DNA from: Deltaproteobacteria bacterium
GTDB taxonomy: Bacteria; Desulfobacterota; Binatia; UBA9968
Direction: 5' to 3'
Assembly: GCA_009379725.1 (NCBI GenBank)
Contig: WHTF01000030.1
Span: 1 to 34,972, forward strand
Length of the DNA stretch: 34,972 nt
Position 1 is the first letter of the stretch. Each line of letters starts with the position of its first letter. This document shows positions 6,742 to 14,092 of this stretch, in pieces. The position numbers and the translations under genes are program-made. The notes beneath the pieces are model-generated. The model was given only the letters and a program-made list of their open reading frames with translations, did no database searches and was not told where the DNA came from.

Positions 6742-7896
6742 CTAAGATGACGCCGGCGAACTGTGCGAAAGAACAAATTGGGTAATCCTATCCGCATCCG
6801 ATCGTGTGACGCGCTCATGCAGCGGCAAGTTGATAACTTTGCCGGCGGTCGACTCTGCCACCGGGCATAATCCCAGCCGATAATCCATTAGATGATGATC
6901 CGCCAAAGCCACTGGATGAAGCGGCGTCTCAAACCAACTGCCCAACTCTATACCGGCCCGAGACGACCATTCCAACAAGTCCTTTTTGTTCTCCACTTGC
7001 AGCGGATATCTGAGCAGCGTGATTGCACCGGCATCGCGATGGTCATAAATGGGCCAGCCGTGCCGGCGCAAGAGATCTGAATAATAGCCACTCAGGCTTT
7101 GGCGATGAGATACATTGGGCTTTAGGTCATCGATCCGCGCGAGACCGACACGTTGTTGGAACGCGCCCATTCTCCAGCCGACATCGGCAGGCTTTTCGCC
7201 GGTTAATTCTTTAGTGTTTGATGAACCGACGAAGATGCCCAGTCTGCTCAACGCATGGAGAGATTTCTGGCTGTACCAGTAAAGTTTCGGCTTGAATAAG
7301 CTTTGATAAAGCGCGTACTGGATTTGCAACTGCGCGTTTTGGCGCAACGGCGGCTTATCGAATGTTGCGTGAGTCCTTGTCAATCGCTCCGCTAACTCTC
7401 TATCACGGGTGATCGCCATTCCGCCCAGGCCGGTCGTGTATGGCTTGGACCATTGAGAGCTAAAAAACGATGCCGTGCCGAACGAGCCAAGAAGTTCGCC
7501 TTGATATTTCGATCCGGGGAGGACATGGGCGCAGTCTTCAATGACTTTCAGCCCATGCTCTTCAGCAATCGCCTGCAACGAACGAACATCAGCCGGGATT
7601 CCGTAGGTATGCTGGACGATCAATGCCCGGGTTTTAGACGTTATCCGCTCTTTGACGCTTGCCGGATTCAGATTGAAGCCACCCTGCTCGATGTCTGCGT
7701 ATATCGGCTTTGCTCCGGCATATCGGATTGCGTTGGCGACGACGACGCAAGTATAACCGGGGAGAATAACCTCGTCGTCGTCGCTAAGCTCCATCGACTG
7801 CAATATCGCATAAAGCGCAGCCCGCCCCTTCCAAAAAGAGAAGGCATAATGATCGGCACCGAATATCGCTGAGAAACGAGATTCATAGGGTTGCAT
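6742..7896 (-). CDS. DegT/DnrJ/EryC1/StrS family aminotransferase (second)
   Basis: 384 residues from ATG 7896, which overlaps the stop of the GT2 gene (TGATG) and implies coupled translation. A much longer in-frame extension covers the upstream gene in another frame and is rejected. Family features are FWKGRAALYAIL near the N-terminus, EVILPGYTC (42-50), the PLP-nitrogen Asp121 in VIEDCAHVLPG, and a probable Schiff-base Lys151 in SSQWSKPYTTGLGGM. It is distant from the WbpE-like gene at 3977-5134, so a second amino sugar or a specialised substrate is likely. Some DegT-fold proteins are dehydratases or have other roles, but the lysine is present, so aminotransfer is the simplest reading. The substrate is unknown. 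Confidence 0.88.
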   Translation of the reverse strand: MQPYESRFSAIFGADHYAFSFWKGRAALYAILQSMELSDDDEVILPGYTCVVVANAIRYAGAKPIYADIEQGGFNLNPASVKERITSKTRALIVQHTYGIPADVRSLQAIAEEHGLKVIEDCAHVLPGSKYQGELLGSFGTASFFSSQWSKPYTTGLGGMAITRDRELAERLTRTHATFDKPPLRQNAQLQIQYALYQSLFKPKLYWYSQKSLHALSRLGIFVGSSNTKELTGEKPADVGWRMGAFQQRVGLARIDDLKPNVSHRQSLSGYYSDLLRRHGWPIYDHRDAGAITLLRYPLQVENKKDLLEWSSRAGIELGSWFETPLHPVALADHHLMDYRLGLCPVAESTAGKVINLPLHERVTRSDADRITQFVLSHSSPASS

Positions 7897-8984
7897 CAGT
7901 CGATTACCCTGTTTGTTCTGGGCCATGCACGATGAGATCCTGCTCCCGGCCAAGGTTCCACTGCGAGTTGTACCGGAGATTGCTTGATACATAGCTGAAA
8001 TATGCCCCATAAAGCGCCTGCTCCGTAGGCGACGTGATATGCAAAAAATAACAAAGGCAAAACAGGCAACATCCAAATCCCATGGCGCAGGGACTGCTGC
8101 AAAGAAGATAAACAGGCCAGGACAAAATAGGGCAAAAGAATTAATGTCAGAGCAGAAAGCCCAAGCGACGGCGAAGCGAAAAATAAGAGGACGACACTTA
8201 ACAACGCCATGACGAATGCTAACGGAACTGCATGCCGCCACGCGAAAGAATAGGGCGCGATGTACCACATCCAAGTATTCCACTGTCCGGTGCCGAATGC
8301 CTGATGAAATAGACCTTTCAGAGAGCCCTGGTTGTAATATCGCGCGGTGATATCGGGGCTATGCCAAATGGAGCCACCCGCTTTCGCCAACCGGCGGTTA
8401 AGCTCGTAATCTTGATTACGCACCAGGCGCTCATCATAAAAACCTATCCGTTCAAACACCTCACGCCGATAACAACTGTATGCGACAGTGTCCGCCCAGC
8501 CCTCTGAAGCCCCTATGCGGCAGCCAGCATTTCCAACCCCAAAACGATGTGTAGTCAATGCCCGGACCAATTTTCCTTCAACGCCATTGGCCTCTGACAA
8601 GGTAATCAATCCTCCTCCGATGTTATCCGCATTGGTTCGTTGGCTGGTCTCCAGACAACGCCTGAAATAATCGGCAGGGTATTCACAATGGGCGCCGACA
8701 ATCATAATCCATTTTCCTCGTGCTGCTCGAACCCCAATATTCATGGCCGTAGGAGTGATACGTTGCGGATTATCCAGGACCCGCAGATTAGGTTGTCTAC
8801 GGTGCCAGTCGTCTAAGATTTGGCGAGTACCGTCGTCCGACATGCCGTCCACGACCAGCACCTCCATTCCTCCCAGCACCGGATCCGCAGAAAAAACCGA
8901 TTGCAGACATCGGTCGATAAAACGAGATTCATTGCGCACAGGTATAACAACTGTGACTCGCGGATCTGAGTTATTATCACTCAT
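7896..8984 (-). CDS. GT2 glycosyltransferase, ExoA-like, with C-terminal membrane helices
   Basis: A 362-residue GT-A glycosyltransferase. Residues 9-17 (VTVVIPVRN) and VVDGMSDDGT (about 44-53) form the nucleotide site, and NQDYELNRRL with an upstream Asp-Glu gives the acceptor-side block. About three hydrophobic helices follow in residues 245-330, typical of succinoglycan ExoA-type transferases that work on undecaprenyl-linked intermediates at the inner membrane. Where ExoA proteins usually have VDAH, this one reads IVGAHCEYP, so the first Asp of the metal motif is a Gly. It is the first gene of the leftward operon, divergent from the c-di-GMP-regulated gene at 9542. The ribosome site is weak. 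The sugar is unknown. Confidence 0.92.
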   Translation of the reverse strand: MSDNNSDPRVTVVIPVRNESRFIDRCLQSVFSADPVLGGMEVLVVDGMSDDGTRQILDDWHRRQPNLRVLDNPQRITPTAMNIGVRAARGKWIMIVGAHCEYPADYFRRCLETSQRTNADNIGGGLITLSEANGVEGKLVRALTTHRFGVGNAGCRIGASEGWADTVAYSCYRREVFERIGFYDERLVRNQDYELNRRLAKAGGSIWHSPDITARYYNQGSLKGLFHQAFGTGQWNTWMWYIAPYSFAWRHAVPLAFVMALLSVVLLFFASPSLGLSALTLILLPYFVLACLSSLQQSLRHGIWMLPVLPLLFFAYHVAYGAGALWGIFQLCIKQSPVQLAVEPWPGAGSHRAWPRTNRVID

Positions 8985-9360
8985 TCAGAAATACTCGATG
9001 GGTTTGCCGGTTCAGAAAGATCGCAATCTTAAGAAAAAGTTGTATTTGTTCAAAACTGAACTCTAAAACGACTTTGGTTGTACCTTTCAAACACTTCCCA
9101 AGGCGTTAGCAAAGTGTGTCTTTTGAGCGACATCAGATGAAAGAAAAAGCAAAGTTAGGACAACCAATCGCGCCCGTGTTTCACTGTCAAGACTTTGTCC
9201 CGTAGATAAGAATTTCATTTTTGAACCAGATAACTGTTTAGAGCGACTCTCATTTTTAAATAAGACTTCCAAGGACTTGAGTTGCATAAATCCTCAAATA
9301 GAGTGCCAATTTATTGACAAGGGACGCGTTTTGACTCGAACCGTTCAAAGGCGGCGGTAT
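8985..9360. other. Divergent intergenic region without a gene
   Basis: AT-richer sequence between the leftward operon and the rightward secreted-protein genes. The short frames here lack ribosome sites and family features. It should contain the promoter for the leftward operon, but I find no convincing -35/-10 or -24/-12 pair on the minus strand. A TTGACA at 9314-9319 (plus strand) has no -10 partner at normal spacing. Confidence 0.5.
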
Positions 9361-9361
9361 T

Positions 9362-9377
9362 TGGCATCCCACTTGCT
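9362..9377 (+). promoter_or_regulatory. Sigma-54 (RpoN) -24/-12 promoter
   Basis: TTGGCATCCCACTTGCT (9361-9377) fits the TGGCAY-N5-TTGCW consensus with exactly ten bases between the invariant GG and GC. Transcription should begin near 9388, about a dozen bases before the riboswitch aptamer, which is the arrangement expected for a leader RNA. RpoN promoters need an NtrC-type activator; none is encoded in the window and no binding site was recognised. Confidence 0.75.
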
Positions 9378-9400
9378 GAACAGCGAAATATCTTAATCAC

Positions 9401-9490
9401 GCCGGAAAAAGGTAAACCACTCGAAAGAGTGGCACACAAAGCCGTTGGCCTAAATCCCATTATTGGGACACGGTTGCAAGGTTGCCCAGA
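9401..9490 (+). promoter_or_regulatory. Cyclic di-GMP-I (GEMM-I) riboswitch aptamer
   Basis: The conserved GEMM-I elements occur in order: GGTAAACC (9411-9418); a GAAA tetraloop closed by CCACTC/GAGTGG (9417-9432); CACACAAAGCC (9433-9443), corresponding to the consensus ACGCAAAGCC; GGCCTAAA (9447-9454), the tetraloop receptor; a second hairpin TCCCATTATTGGGA (9455-9468); and CGGTTGCAAGGTTGCC (9471-9486). GGTAA can close the structure with TTGCC. The aptamer senses c-di-GMP. It precedes the gene for a secreted FN3/LamG-like protein by about 50 bases and is probably transcribed from the sigma-54 promoter at 9362. Confidence 0.92.
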
Positions 9491-9495
9491 CGATC

Positions 9496-9536
9496 CCCGA
9501 ACCTCCGCGGTCGGGACTTCACCGGCTACAGGAGGT
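9496..9536 (+). promoter_or_regulatory. Probable expression platform: anti-Shine-Dalgarno and ribosome site
   Basis: Directly after the aptamer, CCCGA (9496-9500) and TCGGG (9511-9515) can form a hairpin whose loop contains ACCTCC (9501-9506). That hexamer is the exact complement of the ribosome site GGAGGT (9531-9536) of the next gene. Pairing of the two would hide the ribosome site, so control is probably at translation. Whether c-di-GMP turns the gene on or off cannot be decided by eye. Confidence 0.6.
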
Positions 9537-9541
9537 TTCTT

Positions 9542-10507
9542 GTGCGTCAAATATCATTAGGCTCTGTTTTGGCCTTCATTTTTCTTGTTCTTGGCCTTAC
9601 TCCGCTGTGGGAGAGCATAGCGAATGCAACCACTCTGCGCTTAAATTGGCAAGACAACTCTACCAACGAATCCGGATTTAAAATTGAGCGCCTGGCCGGC
9701 GGCAACTATACTCAGATCGCCAGCGTCGGAGCCAACATCCAGAGCTACACGGACTCCGGATTAACTCTCGGATCGAGTTATTGTTATCGGGTACGCGCGT
9801 TTAACTCGGCCGGGACTTCGCCGACCTCTAACAGTGCCTGTGCGACTGTCACGAGCACCTCCGGTACGGACGTCACTACCACTGCCTCCACATCCACAAA
9901 CACAAGTACGAATACCGGCACCAACACATTGACCCAAGCAGGAAGCACCTGGAGCAACTATCGCGTCACGATGAAGATCCGCTCCACGGATGACGATGCC
10001 ATAGGAGTCATGTTCCGCTATCAAGACAGCGATAACTACTATCGGTTTTCATGGTACGCACAGGAAAAATTCCGCCGGCTGGAAAGACGTGTCGACGGCA
10101 CAATGCTAGTGTCGGTAACGGAAAAGATGGTCTTTCCGTCGATCAAAACCTACACGCTCCAAATCATCGCTCAAGGTTCGTCCTTAAAAGTTTTGATCGA
10201 CGGCAAGACCATCTTTTCCGTCACCGATACCAGCATTGCCGACGGCAGCATTGCCTTGTACTCGCACTACAATGCCGGCAGTTCGTTCGACGATATTCTC
10301 ATTGAGGATCTCGCCACCGGTAGCGTTCTGCTGTCCGACAATTTCAACGACGGCAGCAGTCGCGGCTGGACCTTCATCGACGAAAGCAACGAGGAAGGGC
10401 CCGCCCGCTGGTCGGTCTCCAACGGCGCCCTAGTGCAAACCAGCAATGCCGGCTCGACTACCGCAAACGATCTCGGCACCTATGCACTCTATACACTAGG
10501 GAGTTAA
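9542..10507 (+). CDS. Secreted protein with fibronectin III domain and LamG-like module
   Basis: 321 residues from GTG 9542, chosen because AGGAGG lies six bases upstream and a signal peptide then starts directly (hydrophobic LGSVLAFIFLVLGLTPLW, likely cleavage after SIANA, residue 29). The frame could extend to 9482, but that would pass through the riboswitch platform. Residues about 30-105 are an FN3 domain (LRLNWQDNSTNESGFKIER, YCYRVRAFNSAGTS). A Thr/Ser/Asn-rich linker follows, then a concanavalin/LamG-like stretch (STDDDAIGVMFRYQDSDNYY, GSSFDDILIE). The protein ends in what looks like the opening part of another such module (LSDNFNDGSSRGWTFID) and stops abruptly. It is likely an exported carbohydrate- or matrix-binding protein under c-di-GMP control. 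No catalytic motif is seen. Confidence 0.85.
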   Translation: MRQISLGSVLAFIFLVLGLTPLWESIANATTLRLNWQDNSTNESGFKIERLAGGNYTQIASVGANIQSYTDSGLTLGSSYCYRVRAFNSAGTSPTSNSACATVTSTSGTDVTTTASTSTNTSTNTGTNTLTQAGSTWSNYRVTMKIRSTDDDAIGVMFRYQDSDNYYRFSWYAQEKFRRLERRVDGTMLVSVTEKMVFPSIKTYTLQIIAQGSSLKVLIDGKTIFSVTDTSIADGSIALYSHYNAGSSFDDILIEDLATGSVLLSDNFNDGSSRGWTFIDESNEEGPARWSVSNGALVQTSNAGSTTANDLGTYALYTLGS

Positions 10508-10572
10508 AAATTCGTTTTGCGGTTGGGACCTTCACCCTTTATCAATCGCCCTCGACTAATTGGAGATATGCA

Positions 10573-11973
10573 ATGAAATTGAAAACGAAACTACTGACCG
10601 CAGCAATCGTTCTGGCGGCACTGGCGCTCCCCGTTCAAGAAGCGCGTGCCCAAGCTTGCACTCACTATGCCTCGCCCACCGGCACCGGTGTCGGCACTTC
10701 TTCGAATAGTCCGTTCAAGATTGCCAATTTCTGGCCCCTGGCCAAGCCCGGCTATACACTCTGCTTGCTGGACGGGAAATATACCGGCTCGGCTTCGATG
10801 ATCAACCCGCCGCAAAACTTGAACGGAACAGCGTCGGCTCGGATCACGGTGAGGGCTTTGAACGACGGCAAAGTCACTATCAACGGCCAGGGAAGTTTGA
10901 TGCCTGTGCGATTGTATAGAAACAACTATTTCGTCCTGGAAGGCTTCAATGCCCTTGACAGCAAAAACAGTGTCGTTGCGATTGAAGGTTCGAGCTACAA
11001 CATCATCAGACGAGTGGCGGCGTGGGATGCCGCAGACAATAATACCAACATTTTTGGGGTTCATGGAGGCAGTCACAACCTCCTGGAAGACGTTGCCGGA
11101 TGGGGTATCGCAAGAGCAGTATTCAGTGCTTCGCAAGGAGGTAACAATACGACAATCCGGCGCGCCTGGGGTCGTTGGGGAGGTTCCCACGTCGTAGGGG
11201 GAAAAAACGTATTTCAACTAGCTTACAATGCTTACGACGTCGTATGTGAGAACTGCATCGGCCAATTTTCCGGAGAGAGAATGAAAGAAAATTATGTTCT
11301 TATGGACTATTACGGCAAACCTTGGACCGGTAAAGGAGCGGGTACGTACACGGACTACAAAATGGACCAACCGGGTCAGATTTTCCATGCAACGAGCGGC
11401 GACAGCTGCAGTAGGATGAAGCTGCTTGGCAGTTTGGCGTATGTGCTGAGCACGGATAGGTTCCAAGGAGTTGCTACAGTGCTCGTAACGCAACTCGATT
11501 GCATTACGATTCAAGATACCGCGGCAGTATTCCAAGAAGGTTATTCCAATAAAAAACGCACTTTCCATTTAGGCTCCCTCAAGGAGGGCAGCGCCAAAAA
11601 TCTGGTGGCGAATCGTCTTACCGGGATTGGTGAAGGGAGTTGGATTCATTCCGATTGGAAACAAACCTCAATCCATCAGGGTTCAAACCTTTCCGCAGTA
11701 CCCAATCCCTGGACCACTACGACTGGGGCCAATTTGTGCTTTCGATACGAAAATGGTGTCCGAACAACGAACCCTCTCTGGCCTTGGCCCATGAACCAAC
11801 GGATTATTGACGCCATGGCTGGAGGAACCCCGGTGAATTTGACTGCTGTTGTCCAAAAATTGCTTGGTTCTACTCCCGCTTCATGTACAGGCGGTTCGAA
11901 CGGCATGGGCTCTGAACCTACCACCGCTGTATCAATTCCTGTAGCTCCAATCGATCTTCGAGTAAATCGTTAA
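10573..11973 (+). CDS. Secreted right-handed beta-helix protein, paralogue 1
   Basis: A 466-residue exported protein with a clear signal peptide (residues 1-27, cleavage near ARA-QA). A region of short repeated strand-turn blocks follows, typical of right-handed parallel beta-helices: ITVRALNDGKVTINGQ, YFVLEGFNALDSKNSVV, SYNIIRRVAAWD, NLLEDVAGWGIARAVF, NTTIRRAWGRWGG. Such folds occur in polysaccharide lyases, hydrolases and epimerases. I cannot identify catalytic residues or a known family, so lyase activity is only a possibility. It lies 65 bases after the FN3 protein gene, with GGAG upstream of its ATG, and may share its c-di-GMP-controlled transcript. A paralogue follows at 12601; the two share a nearly identical central stretch. 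Confidence 0.85.
   Translation: MKLKTKLLTAAIVLAALALPVQEARAQACTHYASPTGTGVGTSSNSPFKIANFWPLAKPGYTLCLLDGKYTGSASMINPPQNLNGTASARITVRALNDGKVTINGQGSLMPVRLYRNNYFVLEGFNALDSKNSVVAIEGSSYNIIRRVAAWDAADNNTNIFGVHGGSHNLLEDVAGWGIARAVFSASQGGNNTTIRRAWGRWGGSHVVGGKNVFQLAYNAYDVVCENCIGQFSGERMKENYVLMDYYGKPWTGKGAGTYTDYKMDQPGQIFHATSGDSCSRMKLLGSLAYVLSTDRFQGVATVLVTQLDCITIQDTAAVFQEGYSNKKRTFHLGSLKEGSAKNLVANRLTGIGEGSWIHSDWKQTSIHQGSNLSAVPNPWTTTTGANLCFRYENGVRTTNPLWPWPMNQRIIDAMAGGTPVNLTAVVQKLLGSTPASCTGGSNGMGSEPTTAVSIPVAPIDLRVNR
11136..11790 (+). repeat. High-identity tract shared with 13218-13880
   Basis: Within paralogue 1 this part is nearly identical to the matching part of paralogue 2. In sample 60-base blocks I counted one and five differences, against fourteen in a block nearer the 5' end. 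The second copy has six extra bases (near 13486). Boundaries are approximate. Confidence 0.7.
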
Positions 11974-12600
11974 TGCTAACCCATCTGGCCGGCTAATGGA
12001 CTCGAATATCTCGATAGCTGGCCGAGTCCGGCGGTGCGCAGAGTCTTAACGGCCCGCGGGTCGCTTTTCTCCTCGTCTATAACGAACCCGCGGCCGAGTC
12101 AGAGTATCGCGCAAACCACGCCAAGGCTCGTGGTCAACGGTGAAAAATCAGGGTAGCTTTAAGATCGACCTTATCATCCAATGGTTTGTCTCGACATTCC
12201 ACCGCAGAGCCATGAAAGACGGTAAGCTTACCGGGGGCGGCAAAGTCCAACGATACCAACCATGCGAAATTGGATAGATCCGCTATCGGCTGGTAACTCA
12301 TCTCCACTAAAATAAATCGTCATAACTGACGAACCTATTTGAATCCGGAGCAAAGAATTTTGTTTCAGAGATGGTTCATCGCAGCTCCACCGAGGGCAAA
12401 TCAGCGCTCGCTACAAATCTTTGGCGCGTTCGTCCGAAGCCTTATGACGGATTCGGATAAGAGTAGCCGCCCGCAAAGCCGGACAGGCGCCAGGGGAAAA
12501 ATCCTTACTCTGCATTCTTGGCCTCTTGGCGCGAGGTCAGAAAGGGACCGAATATCATCTCGCGCAGCGCGGTATGGGAGTGGCAAGCCGCGCATATCTA
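11974..12600. other. Intergenic region between the tandem beta-helix genes
   Basis: No gene is supported here. It contains a GC-rich stem-loop at 12050-12096 and a perfect 12-base palindrome GGTAAGCTTACC near 12224. I found no riboswitch aptamer like the one at 9401 and no clear promoter for the second beta-helix gene. A frame open from TTG 12526 has no ribosome site and no protein features before the signal anchor. Confidence 0.5.
12050..12096 (+). terminator. GC-rich stem-loop, possible terminator
   Basis: CGGCCCGCGGGT at 12049-12060 can pair with ACCCGCGGCCG at 12086-12096 with one bulged base, about 80 bases after the first beta-helix gene. No T-run follows, so it is not a typical intrinsic terminator; it may protect a transcript end. 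Confidence 0.35.
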
Positions 12601-14037
12601 ATGTACTTTAGAACCGTGCAAACACGAATTCCATCTCTCATCCGTTTGATCATTATAGGCTTCACGTGGCTATTTCTTCTTCAAGACTGGTTTGACAAGC
12701 TCGCCTCGGGCACTTCAAGTGTGGCCGCTGCCGAGTCGACATGCACTCACTACGCTTCTCCTACTGGAAGCGGCACCGGCGTATCTTCCTCTCAACCTTT
12801 CAAGATCGCTGATTTTTGGTCCTTTGCTAAACCTGGCTATACCCTTTGCCTATTAGACGGGCAATACACAGGTTCCGCTTCGATGATTAATCCACCCCAG
12901 AATCTGCGCGGCGCGGTCAACGCGCCTATAACGATTAAGGCTTTGAACGATGGCAGAGTTACAATTGACGGGCAGTCAGTCAACCACCCTGTTCGTCTGC
13001 GCCGCAACGACTACCTTGTTCTTGAGGGCTTCAATGCTCATCACAGTAAGGGGAGTGTGGTCGAATTGAGCCGATCTAGTCATAATATCATTAGAAGAGT
13101 AGGCGCTTGGGATGCCGCCGATGGGAATACCAACATTTTTGGGATTCACGGCGGCAGTCACAACCTCTTGGAAGACGTTGCCGGATGGGGCATCGCAAGA
13201 GCTGTGTTCAGTACTTCGCAAGGAGGTAACAATACGACATTCAGGCGCGCCTGGGGTCGTTGGGGAGGTTCCCACGTTGTAGGGGGAAAAAACGTATTTC
13301 AACTGGCTTACAACGCTTACAACGTCCTATGTGAGAACTGTATCGGGCAATTTTCCGGAGAGAGAATGAAAGAAAATTATGTTCTAATGGACTATTACGG
13401 CAAACCTTGGACCGGTAAAGGAGCGGGCACGTACACGGACTATAAAATGGACCAACCGGGTCAGATTTTCCACGCGACGACACAGCGTGGCGACAGCTGC
13501 AGCAGGACGAGGCTTCTTGGCAGTTTGGCGTATGTGCTGAGCGCTGATCGGTTCCAAGGAGTCGCTACAGTGCTCGTATCGCACCTCGATTGCATCACGA
13601 TTCAAGATACCGTGGCAGTATTCCAAGAAGGTTATTCCAATAACAAACGCACTTTCCATTTAGGCTCCCTTAAGGCGGGGGGCGCCAAGAATCTGGTAGC
13701 GAATCGTATTACCGGGATTGGTGAAGGAAGTTGGATTCATTCCGATTGGAAACAAACCACAATCCCTCAGGGTTCGAACCTTTCCGCAGTACCCGATCCC
13801 TGGACCACTACGACTGGAGCCAATTTGTGTTTTCGATACGAAAATGGCGTCCGGACAACGAACCCTCTCTGGCCTTGGCCTATGAATCAGAGAATCATGG
13901 ATGCCATGCGCGAATCAGGCCATGCTGCCGTAGACGTAACAAAGACCATCGAGCTAATGTTGGGACCGATTCCCGCGCAATGCAAGATGACAAGCAGAAG
14001 CGCTCCTTTTCCGACCGACGAAACCTCTTCCCGCTAG
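12601..14037 (+). CDS. Secreted right-handed beta-helix protein, paralogue 2
   Basis: About 478 residues from ATG 12601, with a hydrophobic signal or anchor segment (LIRLIIIGFTWLFLL) and a likely cleavage site near VAAAES. The start is uncertain: ATG 12574 is in frame and no candidate has a good ribosome site. The mature part aligns end to end with paralogue 1, from the shared CTHYASPTG through the beta-helix blocks to NPLWPWPMNQRI. The proteins differ in a two-residue insertion (TQRGDSCSR versus SGDSCSR) and in unrelated C-terminal tails of about 40 residues. The function is unknown and parallels paralogue 1. It ends convergently with the frameshifted asparagine-synthase-like gene, 55 bases away. 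Confidence 0.83.
   Translation: MYFRTVQTRIPSLIRLIIIGFTWLFLLQDWFDKLASGTSSVAAAESTCTHYASPTGSGTGVSSSQPFKIADFWSFAKPGYTLCLLDGQYTGSASMINPPQNLRGAVNAPITIKALNDGRVTIDGQSVNHPVRLRRNDYLVLEGFNAHHSKGSVVELSRSSHNIIRRVGAWDAADGNTNIFGIHGGSHNLLEDVAGWGIARAVFSTSQGGNNTTFRRAWGRWGGSHVVGGKNVFQLAYNAYNVLCENCIGQFSGERMKENYVLMDYYGKPWTGKGAGTYTDYKMDQPGQIFHATTQRGDSCSRTRLLGSLAYVLSADRFQGVATVLVSHLDCITIQDTVAVFQEGYSNNKRTFHLGSLKAGGAKNLVANRITGIGEGSWIHSDWKQTTIPQGSNLSAVPDPWTTTTGANLCFRYENGVRTTNPLWPWPMNQRIMDAMRESGHAAVDVTKTIELMLGPIPAQCKMTSRSAPFPTDETSSR
13218..13880 (+). repeat. High-identity tract shared with 11136-11790
   Basis: This is the paralogue 2 copy of the near-identical tract. Identity falls sharply on both sides, although the proteins remain homologous. 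Confidence 0.7.
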
Positions 14038-14092
14038 GGTCACTTTCGTGAATCTCAACGCGTCTTTCAGCCTTGTTAATTTCACTGCCAGT

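Noticed and set aside
6742-8283. 513-residue form of the second aminotransferase
   Set aside because: The extra N-terminal 129 residues lie over the GT2 gene in another frame and have no family features. ATG 7896 overlaps the GT2 stop and gives the normal family length.
9087-9287. Minus-strand 66-codon ORF
   Set aside because: It has no ribosome site, no recognisable motif and lies in an A/T-rich regulatory gap.
9314-9319. TTGACA as a sigma-70 -35 element for the 9542 gene
   Set aside because: No -10-like hexamer occurs at 16-18 bases; the -24/-12 element downstream fits better and lies just ahead of the aptamer.
11974-12600. A second c-di-GMP riboswitch before beta-helix paralogue 2
   Set aside because: A CCAACCATGCGAAATTGG stretch near 12257-12274 resembles a GNRA hairpin, but the conserved blocks AAAGCC and GGCCTAA are absent.
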